From assembly GCA_965203535.1 (NCBI GenBank), contig OZ241897.1, positions 744,001 through 808,000 on the forward strand: DNA of 64,000 nucleotides. The letters run 5' to 3'. Under the pieces are notes generated by a model. The model searched no databases and was not told the origin of the DNA. It worked only from the letters and a program-made list of their open reading frames with translations. This document shows, in pieces, positions 27,078 to 35,238 of the stretch. The stretch comes from JAJDTT01 sp022827025 (GTDB taxonomy: Bacteria; Acidobacteriota; UBA6911; RPQK01; JAJDTT01). Within the stretch, counting starts at the first letter, position 1. The number at the start of each line of letters is the position of its first letter. The position numbers and the translations under genes are program-made.

Positions 27078-28457
27078 ATGACCAGCCCAGTTTTCCGTCT
27101 ACTGGTTACCCTGATGTGTGCCTATGTTTTATTGGGTTTGGCGCTGCTGGCGGGTGGGGGGGTGCATCTGCAGATAATTACCGTCAGGACGGAAGCAGAT
27201 CTCAATACGCTTTTTTCTCATCTCCGATCCGAGCAGAATTTTTCGGATCTCGCTCGCAAATACTCCAGTCACCCCACTGCCGAGAACGGAGGTTACCTGG
27301 GAGAGATGAACTTCCGCGACCTCGCCGAGTTTCTGAGAGATCGAGTTGCCGGTATGAAAGAGGGATCCGTTACTCACTTCTTCCATCCGCAGATGGGCTA
27401 CGTGGTTTTGCGAAAGCTATCGGAAGATACTGCCAAGAGCGCCTATGCGAGTGCAGCAGTGGTGCGGGGTACTGCTCACCTCAAGGCGAGGAACACGGAC
27501 GACGCTATCAAGGAGTTCCGAGAGGCCCTTTCGCTGAATCCCGAGTCGGCTCCCGCTCACATGCTTTTAGGCTACGCCTATCGTCAGTTGGGTTCCTACC
27601 AGATGATTGGCGAAGCAAAGGCGGAACTGCGACAGGCGCTGGCCCTGGACCCAAGCTTGGCCGGAGCGAGATACCAACTAGCCAAGACTTATCTGGATCT
27701 GGGACGCCCGGCGAAGGCCCGGCAGGCTTTGGAGGAGCAACCGGAAATCACTCAAAAGGTACCGAGATTGACGTCCCTTCTTGGCGAAGTCTATCGACAA
27801 CTGGGGAATCCGGAGCAGTCGGTGCAGCATAATCGAAAGGCGCTCAATATCGATCCATCACTCGCGATTGCCCATTACCATTTGGGACTGGCTTACCTTG
27901 ATCTCAACCAGGATGAAGACGCCCTGCGGGCATTGAACTTGGCCACCGGTTCCAAGAGCGCTGAGATGACTATGTATGTGACCGCAGGATCCGTCTACTT
28001 GAAAAAAATGGAGCTCGACCGTGCCGTGGAAGTGTTGGAAAAGGCTGTCCAACTCCAGCCGTCAACGGTTCAAGGCCGAATCCTGATCGCTCAAGCCTAC
28101 CGGCTCAAAGGACACTTGGACCGCGCTCTGAACCACCTCCAGGCTGCCCTCTCGGGTGTCCAGCAAATCTTGCCCGTCTCGCCTTCCTCTCAGAGACTGC
28201 ACTCGCAGGTCTATCTGGAGGCGGGCCGAGTCTACCAAGCAATGAAATTGTGGTCCGAAGCCGTCCGGTCTTACTTGGAGTTATTGAGAGTGGATCCGGA
28301 GCATGGAGAAGGACACCGCCAATTGGCAGAGGTCCTGTTTCATCTGGGCGACTACAGCCCCTCGATCCACCATGCATTTAAAGCTCAGGAATTGGGTTCA
28401 CCACTTGAGACCTCTCTGTTTGAAAGAATCAAGAAAAGCCAAGACACGCCACGATAA
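27078..28457 (+). CDS. Parvulin-type PPIase domain plus TPR protein, exported
   Basis: A 459-residue protein. Residues 5-30 are a signal peptide or membrane anchor (LLVTLMCAYVLLGLALLAGG). Residues 35-115 resemble a rotamase (PpiC/parvulin) domain: VRTEADLNTLFSHLRSEQNF, SDLARKYSSHPTAENGGYLG and YVVLRKLSED. From 130 to the end there are about eight TPR hairpins (APAHMLLGYAYRQLGSYQMI, AIAHYHLGLAYLDLNQDEDA). The domain is short for a full parvulin, so catalysis is uncertain; it may be a peptide-binding module. It converges on a CRTAC1 gene, another case of a TPR protein adjacent to that family. Likely periplasmic. Confidence 0.88.
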   Translation: MTSPVFRLLVTLMCAYVLLGLALLAGGGVHLQIITVRTEADLNTLFSHLRSEQNFSDLARKYSSHPTAENGGYLGEMNFRDLAEFLRDRVAGMKEGSVTHFFHPQMGYVVLRKLSEDTAKSAYASAAVVRGTAHLKARNTDDAIKEFREALSLNPESAPAHMLLGYAYRQLGSYQMIGEAKAELRQALALDPSLAGARYQLAKTYLDLGRPAKARQALEEQPEITQKVPRLTSLLGEVYRQLGNPEQSVQHNRKALNIDPSLAIAHYHLGLAYLDLNQDEDALRALNLATGSKSAEMTMYVTAGSVYLKKMELDRAVEVLEKAVQLQPSTVQGRILIAQAYRLKGHLDRALNHLQAALSGVQQILPVSPSSQRLHSQVYLEAGRVYQAMKLWSEAVRSYLELLRVDPEHGEGHRQLAEVLFHLGDYSPSIHHAFKAQELGSPLETSLFERIKKSQDTPR

Positions 28458-28729
28458 CTTCAGACGAAAGGATGTCGACGTCGCTTCTGGGAATGGTGAA
28501 AACCCTCGTGCCTCACGCGAAGCGAAGGTTCCAGTGGTACGGCTGCATGGCCGTCAGATCGACCAATGATAACGGGCGATCGGAGCAAGAATATATCCAT
28601 TGGCTGGAAGACGCGCCTGGTATGGAGTGACGCTGACTTCCAGTCGACACACCTTTATAGACGAGGCTCACTCAGTTGTGCTACTTCCCAGCCTATCCGC
28701 CCTCCTGTGCGACTCGGCAACCTCAAGCG

Positions 28730-30397
28730 TCAAGGTTCCTCGACAAGTAGAATCTGATTCGCTTTTACGTCACGAAGGGTCTGGCTTTGTCCGCTGGGCC
28801 AAGAGATCTCGATACTTCGCACCGTTTTTTCCGGACCCAGGCCGAAGTAAAGACGAATATCGTTACTGCTCAAATAGCTGGCTACGTTGTTGACTTCCTT
28901 GAGTTGCCTGCCGCTACTGGTCACGACCCGCACGCGAACACCTAACCCAAAGAAGTTGCTTCGTTTGCCCCTGGCTCGAATAGCAATCCAGGAGTTCTTG
29001 TTTCCGCCTTTATTCTCCATCAAGATCGGTTTCTCGCCGGAATTGGAGACAACGAGATCTAAATCGCCGTCATTGTCGAAGTCTCCAACCGCAGCGCCCC
29101 TGCCTACGTGTTTGGCCTCGAAGCCGCTGATCGCCGAGACATCCTCGAATTTTCCGCCTGTGTTCTCGTATAAAAGATCGGTTTGTGCGTATAACAGATC
29201 CGGATAGTAAAGTTTCACATTGTCTTCAATGTGCCCATTGGCTACGTAAATGTCGAGATCGCCATCGTTGTCAAAATCAAATATCTTGGTTCCGAATCCC
29301 AGGGGTGTGAAGCCTGAATCCAGTCCCAGCTTTTCGGATACTTCCTGGAACAGCAGCCCTCCCTGATTCTGGTAGAGAGCATTGAGCTCTCTCGCAAAGT
29401 TAGTCACAAATATGTCCAGTGTCCCGTCGCCATCGACGTCCCCACAATCCACCCCCATGCCGGCTTGAGGCTTTCCGTGCGAGTCGAATCCCACGCCGGC
29501 GCTGTATGTGAGGTCGGAGAATGTCCCGGCTCCATTGTTGCGATAGAGGAAATCTCGGACCGTATCGTTGGCGACATAGATGTCCGCATAGCCATCCTGG
29601 TCAAAATCTCCGAAAGCCAGCCCCAACCCTTTCCCGGCAAGATTGGCGATGCCCGCAGCCATTGAAACATCTTTGAAGGTGCCGTCGCCGTTGTTCCGGT
29701 ACAGTTGGTCGGGAGCTCCATCAAACATCCGGACGTCGCAGTAGAGTCGATACCCCTCTCTACGTTGTCCGCAGTAAGGGTTTTCGCCCAAGGCGTATTC
29801 CAGATAGTTGACGACATAAAGATCCAAATCACCATCTCGATCATAGTCGAAAAAGCCGGCGCTGCTGCTCCACTGTTCGCCGCCCACCCCAGCTGCCTTC
29901 GTGGTCTCTGTAAACGAACCGTCCCCAAGGTTGCGGTAAAGTATGTTTGATTCGTAGTTCGTGACATAAAGATCGAGCCAACCGTCGTTGTCGTAGTCTC
30001 CGACCGCCACACCCATGCCATAGGATCCATGACCGCCTACACCGGAAGTCTCGGTGACGTCCACAAAGGTGCCTCCGCCGTTGTTTCGCAACAGGACGTT
30101 GCCAGGCGACGTTTTGCCATCGGCTAGAACGGCTCCGTTGACAAGATAAAGATCCAGGAAGCCGTCGTTGTCATAGTCGATCCAAGCCACTCCCGAGCCC
30201 ACCGTTTCCACCACGAGCTTATCGTCCGATCTACCATTTTCATGGCGAAACACGATTCCCGCCTGAGCGGTGACGTCCACGAATCGCACTTGGTCAGGCT
30301 GGGAGGGATTAGAGGCCAACAGAGGGGGTGGAAAAACGAACGCGATAATGGAATAGGTAACGATCAGGAGAAAACTTTGAAAGGGCGTGATCGGCAT
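28730..30397 (-). CDS. CRTAC1-family protein: FG-GAP/VCBS repeats plus ASPIC/UnbV domain
   Basis: A 555-residue exported protein with leader MPITPFQSFLLIVTYSIIAF. It contains seven calcium-loop repeats (DYDNDGFLDLYLVNG, DYDNDGWLDLYVTNY, DYDRDGDLDLYVVNY, DFDQDGYADIYVAND, DVDGDGTLDIFVTNF, DFDNDGDLDIYVANG and DFDNDGDLDLVVSNS). A C-terminal ASPIC/UnbV domain follows (FGLGVRVRVVTSSGRQLKEV, YLSSNDIRLYFGLG). It is collinear with the proteins at 4252 and 49213, and the number of blades is conserved. It is convergent with the parvulin-TPR gene rather than in an operon with it, and its upstream flank is invaded by IS debris starting near 30440, so its promoter may have been altered. Confidence 0.93.
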   Translation of the reverse strand: MPITPFQSFLLIVTYSIIAFVFPPPLLASNPSQPDQVRFVDVTAQAGIVFRHENGRSDDKLVVETVGSGVAWIDYDNDGFLDLYLVNGAVLADGKTSPGNVLLRNNGGGTFVDVTETSGVGGHGSYGMGVAVGDYDNDGWLDLYVTNYESNILYRNLGDGSFTETTKAAGVGGEQWSSSAGFFDYDRDGDLDLYVVNYLEYALGENPYCGQRREGYRLYCDVRMFDGAPDQLYRNNGDGTFKDVSMAAGIANLAGKGLGLAFGDFDQDGYADIYVANDTVRDFLYRNNGAGTFSDLTYSAGVGFDSHGKPQAGMGVDCGDVDGDGTLDIFVTNFARELNALYQNQGGLLFQEVSEKLGLDSGFTPLGFGTKIFDFDNDGDLDIYVANGHIEDNVKLYYPDLLYAQTDLLYENTGGKFEDVSAISGFEAKHVGRGAAVGDFDNDGDLDLVVSNSGEKPILMENKGGNKNSWIAIRARGKRSNFFGLGVRVRVVTSSGRQLKEVNNVASYLSSNDIRLYFGLGPEKTVRSIEISWPSGQSQTLRDVKANQILLVEEP

Positions 30398-30460
30398 CCT
30401 GAACTTCGTAGTTTCTATCCGGAAAGCCGTAACTTATTGGGAAATAAGGAGTAAGGAGGC

Positions 30461-30558
30461 ATTTTCAAGCCCCGGTTTTGTCATGGTCGTTTGGTAGTCT
30501 ATTGGTGCCAAACAAAAGATAACAAAAGACTTACGCAAAACCGAGGACTTGAAACATG
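30461..30558. repeat. Inverted repeat upstream of DDE transposase relic
   Basis: TTCAAGCCCCGGTTTTGTC near 30461 is an imperfect inverted copy of GCAAAACCGAGGACTTGAA near 30536. The second arm ends at the transposase start codon. It may mark an IS terminus or a regulatory hairpin of the element. Confidence 0.5.
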
Positions 30559-31282
30559 CGGCGAAAACGGGAAATTCAGCTTCCGCTTTCCGGGCTCTGG
30601 CCCAATTACCGACTCGCCCAGGAACTGAGAGCCGTTTCCAAGATCTTGGACGACAATCCCTCGATCCTCGATCTGGTTCTACACGATCTGTGTGACAACG
30701 CCAACTCCGGTCAAGGGGCTCCGGGTCTCTCCACGGAGCAGGTCCTGCAGGGGGAGACGGTTCCGGCCAACGAGAAGGTCCTCTCCTTGTTTGAGGAGCA
30801 CACGGACATCATCAAAAAGAAGCGCCGGGAAACGGTCTTTGGGCACAAACTGTTTCTGACCGCAGGCGGCTCCGGCCTGATGCTGGATGCGGAGGTCGTG
30901 CGGGGAAACCCCAACGATGCCGCTCAGTTCCAGCCCTGGCTCAAGCGCCAGCATGATCTGTACGGTCGCTGGCCTCGACAGGTCAGTTGCGATGGCTGCT
31001 TTGCCAGCCGCCCTAATCTGGACTGGGCCAAGAAGCAAGGGATTCAGGATGTCGCCTTTGCCAAGAAACGCGGGCTGAAGGTCCCTGAGATGGCGCGCTC
31101 CCGTTGAGTCTACCGGCAACTGCGGCGTTTCCGGGCCGGCATCGAAGGTGCGCATCTCGTGGCTCAAGCGAGTCTTCGGTCTCGGACGCTGCACCTGGAA
31201 GGGGTGGGCCCACTTCCAGCAGTGCGTCTACCTCTCGATCACCAGCTTCAACTTGCTGGTTCTGGCCCGCCTGCTGTTGTAA
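30556..31282 (+). pseudogene. DDE transposase relic (probably ISNCY-type)
   Basis: The frame starts MRRKREIQLPLSGLWPNYRL and resembles DDE transposases of the unclassified ISNCY group (GAPGLSTEQVLQ; VFGHKLFLTAGGSGLMLDAE; YGRWPRQVSCDGCFAS). Three lesions are visible. First, a central block is missing between LSTEQVLQ and GETVPANEKV. Second, a TGA at about 31105 follows MARSR. Third, one base is lost near 31148, after RFRAGIEG. The remaining frame then reads ISWLKRVFGLGRCTWKGWAH through SITSFNLLVLARLLL to TAA at 31280-31282, the expected C-terminus. Family assignment is moderate; loss of function is clear. Confidence 0.8.
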
Positions 31283-31773
31283 TCGCGGCTTGGGATCGAT
31301 CTCCGATCTCCTGCCAGGGACCCGTGTCGTCAGAATCCGGGATCAGCTCTCAACGGACTGGAATTCACTGCTGCCGACCCCCGTGGAACCAGTTTATTGC
31401 AGTTTATCCGCCCTCCTTTGGGCTACCCGATCCCAAAAACACCGACTTTACGGATGAGAACTACGTAGCGGCTTCTGCCACTGGCAGTGGCTGTTTGGAG
31501 CGCCAGCGATTATATACCACGAGGAATCGGAGTCCGGGTCAATATCGCCCCCGCCAGCGACAATCGGGCGTGACAAAAGGTAACATAAAGGCAGGAAGTG
31601 CCGTTTCTCGCCAACGGCTAAAACCATTAATGCTGCTTGGCAATGTCGACATTCAGTGACGCCTCGAGAAGGCGCACTGCCAAGTAATCGAACGAAGGGA
31701 AGACCAAGAATCACTCGAACCCCAATCGGGACGGGAAGTCTATTCGAAAGTGGGTCTCAGTAGTACGTCAAGT
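31283..31773. other. Non-coding stretch between two IS relics
   Basis: About 490 bases without a credible gene. It holds short inverted repeats (for example CTTCTGCCACTGGCAGTGGC near 31469) and a segment near 31600-31690 (CTGCTTGGCAATG opposite GCACTGCCAAGTA) that may be the degraded right end of the upstream transposon. Confidence 0.4.
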
Positions 31774-31841
31774 TGTCCGGTTTTTGTGACAAGTGATCTG
31801 TCCGGTCGGAAAATAAAAAGGTTCTCATCTCCGTCACCCTG

Positions 31842-31875
31842 AAGGCGCCGGGAAAGAACTCTTTCCCGGCGCCTT
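31842..31875 (-). terminator. Strong hairpin downstream of integrase-type transposase
   Basis: A perfect 15-base stem (AAGGCGCCGGGAAAG with its complement) around a four-base loop lies just inside the left end of the element, downstream of the transposase 3' end. A T-rich run (CTTTTTATTTTCC on the minus strand) comes about 25 bases later, so it is terminator-like but not a textbook intrinsic terminator. Confidence 0.55.
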
Positions 31876-31915
31876 GTCAACTGGTTTCCCTGGGTCCTTA
31901 CACACCGCCATGCCA

Positions 31916-32771
31916 TCAGGCGGCCTCCGTCTGCTGACCCCGCAACAGCTGCCCTTGGCGATCATAACGGCCCAGCCGGTGAGGTCCATAGTGCAGGCTT
32001 ATGCTCCTGTCCAGATGCTCACACACCAGCACCCGGCACGTGGCCAGACTGTAACGAAACTTCTGGGGCTCGATCTGCACGATCCGCCGCCTGAAGCTGA
32101 CCGTGTTGTCCCCCCTCACCACTCAAGCCTCCTGGCGGGAGAAGATCTTCTCCAGGTCGGTCCCGTGGGTGGGCACAAAGGCTGTCCCTGCTGGTGCCGG
32201 CTCTACCCTGAAGCGGTCATTATGAAACCCGATCCACTCCTCTCGCAGAAACCGGTTGGCCTCGGCCATCGTTCGCATCCCTCGCAGACGTAACTCCTGC
32301 GGCAGCCGCCCCTGCCAAATCCCAAACATCCTCTCGCAGCGACCTCGTGCCTGGGGCGAATGGGCCACAATCAGTTCTACACTCAGTTGCTCCAGCGCTC
32401 GGCCTATCTGCGGCAGCCGGCTCCGGATCCAGCATTCCTCCCGCCACCGGCGTGTGCACAAAATGACTGGCCGCATCCGTGTAAAGGGAACAAAACACGC
32501 CTCGTTGCTCCACCACCTCCTGTAAGGCCGCCATCACCGTTGCGGTGCTCTCTTCCCTAACCAACTGGGCGCCGTAGATCTCACTGTCGGCATCGTCAAA
32601 GACCAGCATCAAGTCTTGATATCCTTTCCCTGGCAGCCAGCGGTGTTTGCTGCCGTCCAGATGCAGCAGCAACCCCTTCAGCGGCCGCCGCGGCCGCCGT
32701 TTGCGGTGGGGACCCCGTCGCTTCCCTTTTGCTACCAAACCCGATTCCTGCAACGCCTTTTTGACCCAGCT
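31916..32771 (-). pseudogene. Integrase-core transposase, C-terminal part (broken)
   Basis: This is the 3' part of the transposase whose 5' part is at 34535-34867. The frame reads SWVKKALQESGLVAKGKRRG, then the catalytic core (LHLDGSKHRWLPGKGYQDLM, LVFDDADSEIYGAQLVREES, FCSLYTDAASHF). Near 32430-32460 a frameshift moves it to another frame (PQIGRALEQLSVELIVAHSP, GRCERMFGIWQGRLPQELRL). A TGA at 32125-32123 interrupts the end where relatives have arginine (SRQEA-stop-VVRGDNTVSF). The last DDE glutamate falls after the frameshift. Insertion of IS1380, the frameshift and the stop make it non-functional. Confidence 0.88.
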
Positions 32772-32775
32772 CTAG

Positions 32776-34534
32776 CCCGCATTTCTCACCAGAGAAACAA
32801 TAACCGGTCGGTTTAGCAGCAGATCTTCGGTTTTTTGTTTACAGGTACTGCAAGAGTCGTCTGATCACCTTGAAGGGGGCGGCGAAGGCCAAGTTCCAGC
32901 GATTTCGGGAGGCGTCTGACCTCGAACCTGCGCTCCTGAGCGGCATCTCCCCTGCAAGTGCCGATTCCAGGACAGGGTCCGTCCTGTGAACTCCCAACGT
33001 TTCAGCTTCCAAGGGGCGGCTTCTCGCTAACAGCGAAGCGGGAGGGCCTGCACTTGCGCCAGAACCGTCCTCAACAACGCGGCATAGGGGTAGCTTTCGG
33101 AAAAAGACAACCAGACCTTGCGCGTGGTGACCCGGACCTGAGCCCCGATCTTCAGCAGTTTCAGTCGCAGGGTCCAGCTCTGCGCCCGCGCCAGCTTCGT
33201 TCCGGCCAGCCCCACTCGCCGCAACGTGTGCATCATCAGGTACGCAAACGCCGAATAGTACAAACGCAGTTGATTGGCCGCGATCAGTTTCGACGAGGTC
33301 CGGTCCGCAAACAGACCCAACTGCTGCTCCTTGATGCGATTCTCCATATCGCCCCGGGCGCAGTAGACGTCCTCGTACAAGCGGCGCCCATCGCAGGCTT
33401 CCGTCGGCACCGAAGTCACGATGAACCTCGGGTTCTCTCCCCGCGGCAGGGACTCCACCTTCGCCACCACCCGCCGCTCGCAGGTCCAACTCTCGCGGGT
33501 CTGGTAGCGGAATTCCTTGAACTGCCTCTGGGCCTTCCCCAGCGCCTTTTGCAACTGCCGGACCATTTCCATCTCGGTCGTGATCCTCTTCTTCAGCCGC
33601 TCGTTCTTCGCCAGCCCCAGCACGTAGTCAACGCCTTCCTTTTCGCACCAGGTCATCAACTCATCGTTGCAGAATCCACTGTCGCCCCGAACCGTGATCC
33701 GGACCTGGGGCCAGGCCTCACGCAGCCGGGTCACGATCCGGGCCAGCTCCGGCACCACGCCGTGGGCCGCTCCACGATCCGAAGAGCGCAGCCGCGCACA
33801 CAACAGGTGCTCGCCACAGAAGACATAGAGTGGCAGATAGACGTACCGTTTGTAGTAGCCGTGGAAAAATCGCCCCTCCTGTTTGCCGTGCAACGGATCG
33901 TCCGTGGCGTCCACGTCCAGAATCACCTCCTTCGGGGGCTCTGCGTGCGCCTCCACGAACACGTCCAACAGGAGCGCGTCCATCGTGGCCGGATCCTCCA
34001 CGATCTTCCGGTACCGTCCCGGCGGACCCTTCGTCGGAGTCCGTTCCAGCCGGTGCAGCGTGCTCTTGCCCGCCAGCAGCTTCCCCCGGTCCGACTCCCG
34101 ACGCCGGAACTCCCCCGTCAGGTCGTCCCGATCACACAACAGCGCCAGCAGCCGGTCCCGGCACAGTTCGTCGTGATCGTTGAGATCCTCGTAGCCCAGA
34201 CACAGCCCGTACACTCGCTGCTTGACCTGTGCCTCGACCGTATGCTCGATCCGATCGGGATCCCGACCGTCGGTGAAGCACTCGCTCAGACGACCCAGGA
34301 TGCGGGTCCGCTGCTCCACCTCTCGCAAGAGGACGCCCCCGGCGTCGGAGGTGATCTCGCCGCCGTCGAACCGGCCCACGACGTCCCGTCCGTCCAGGCC
34401 CTGAAACATGAGCTTTGTTCTGGTACACTCTGTGGTCATAAGGTCGCATTCCTTCTGCTCTGTAAGTTATTGCCAACACAACACTTATAGCAGAAAATGC
34501 GGCCTTTATCTATCTTTCTCGTGAGAAATGCGGG
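32776..34534 (-). mobile_element. Complete IS1380-family insertion sequence
   Basis: Terminal inverted repeats CCCGCATTTCTCAC are identical at both ends over 14 bases, and the element is flanked by the 4-bp target duplication CTAG (32772-32775 and 34535-34538). Length 1759 bp. It carries one intact transposase and sits inside the integrase-type transposase gene. A second, decayed copy is at 45901-47706. Confidence 0.93.
33027..34439 (-). CDS. IS1380-family transposase, intact
   Basis: A 470-residue DDE transposase of the IS1380 family (MTTECTRTKLMFQGLDGRDV, GEITSDAGGVLLREVEQRTR). The catalytic blocks are VILDVDATDDPLHGKQEGRF (first Asp region), VRITVRGDSGFCNDELMTWC (second Asp) and YCARGDMENRIKEQQLGL (the YREK-like region with the catalytic Glu). 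No internal stop or frameshift is seen, and the ends of the element are intact, so this copy could be active. The protein closely matches the remains of the copy at 45957-47457, and that comparison reveals that copy's lesions. Confidence 0.95.
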   Translation of the reverse strand: MTTECTRTKLMFQGLDGRDVVGRFDGGEITSDAGGVLLREVEQRTRILGRLSECFTDGRDPDRIEHTVEAQVKQRVYGLCLGYEDLNDHDELCRDRLLALLCDRDDLTGEFRRRESDRGKLLAGKSTLHRLERTPTKGPPGRYRKIVEDPATMDALLLDVFVEAHAEPPKEVILDVDATDDPLHGKQEGRFFHGYYKRYVYLPLYVFCGEHLLCARLRSSDRGAAHGVVPELARIVTRLREAWPQVRITVRGDSGFCNDELMTWCEKEGVDYVLGLAKNERLKKRITTEMEMVRQLQKALGKAQRQFKEFRYQTRESWTCERRVVAKVESLPRGENPRFIVTSVPTEACDGRRLYEDVYCARGDMENRIKEQQLGLFADRTSSKLIAANQLRLYYSAFAYLMMHTLRRVGLAGTKLARAQSWTLRLKLLKIGAQVRVTTRKVWLSFSESYPYAALLRTVLAQVQALPLRC

Positions 34535-34867
34535 CTAGCTCAGCACGATCCCCTCTTCAAAGTGCAACTTCTCCACGAAATGGGCCACGTTGAAGTCGAA
34601 GTACTTCTCGCGGTACAACCGCAACACCTTCTGCACCGTTTCCAAAGGAATCTGCTTGGGAGAAGGCCTCTTCAGGCGCCGATCAAACAGTCCGTCGTAG
34701 CCGTACTCTCGATATCGCTGCCGCCAGCGGCGCATTGTTCGAGTACTGACCCCGATGATCTCCGCCGCCTGAATCCAGTTGATCTTCCCACCAATCGTTC
34801 GCAAGGTCACTTCCTGTACTTTCATCGCCCACTCCACGGCCCGCGGTGGATACGGCCCCATCCCCAC
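34535..34867 (-). pseudogene. Integrase-core transposase, N-terminal HTH part
   Basis: Starts at GTG 34867 after GAGGAA. The 110 residues carry a helix-turn-helix (INWIQAAEIIGVSTRTMRRW) and the linker (YREYGYDGLFDRRLKRPSP; YREKYFDFNVAHFVEKLHFE). The frame ends FEEGIVLS followed by TAG exactly where IS1380 entered. The target duplication CTAG itself supplies this stop, so either the gene already had TAC changed to TAG, or the duplication arose imperfectly. The remainder of the protein is at 31916-32771. Confidence 0.88.
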
Positions 34868-34950
34868 TTCCTCTCCGGTTGGGAAAAAAGGCTCATCTTA
34901 CCTCGCACCTCCTGGACCGGACACTTCACGTTCTATTAAGAAACCGGACA

Positions 34951-35238
34951 CTTCACTTACTAATGACCGTCTGTTCGAAAGTGCTTGACACGAGTAGGGA
35001 GACCATCTAGACTCCAAGAATTGGCGTGGACTTACCAGAGGAGGGCATTCCTCATATCGTACCCGAACTACGGTGGGGTTGGATCCGGCGGCCTCCAAGA
35101 CGACCGCCCCCTCCCGCACCACCCATCCAGAAAAAATGCCCGCCGAATTGGATTTCATTGGCAACCATATCGATTCGTTCAACCACAATTGAACGACCAA
35201 CCTGACCTACGTTGAATGGTATGAAAGGGCTGTGCACC
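34951..35238. other. Upstream region of TonB-dependent receptor
   Basis: About 290 bases between the IS end and the receptor start. It holds a promoter candidate at 34985-35013 and an apparent 225-base leader. No small gene with a credible ribosome site is seen. Confidence 0.45.
34985..35013 (+). promoter_or_regulatory. Candidate sigma-70-type promoter for receptor operon
   Basis: TTGACA at 34985-34990 is followed after exactly 17 bases by TAGACT at 35008-35013 (four of six consensus bases). It lies about 35 bases inside from the IS end and 225 bases upstream of the receptor start. Confidence 0.5.

Larger units (their letters stand above)
31774..34950 (-). mobile_element. Integrase-type IS element (IS481/ISNCY-like), interrupted by IS1380
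   Basis: Both ends carry TGTCCGGT motifs facing inward: TGTCCGG at 31774 and again at 31799; CCGGACA at 34944-34950 and again at 34917. These doubled subterminal repeats bound a single leftward transposase gene. The gene is split by a complete IS1380-family copy at 32776-34534, giving 3177 bp in total instead of about 1.4 kb. I could not see a clear target duplication for the outer element. Confidence 0.75.

Noticed and set aside
32839..33489. Minus-strand frame of 216 codons within IS1380
   Set aside because: Alternative frame of the intact transposase; it repeats as a similar shadow in the decayed copy and has no domain.
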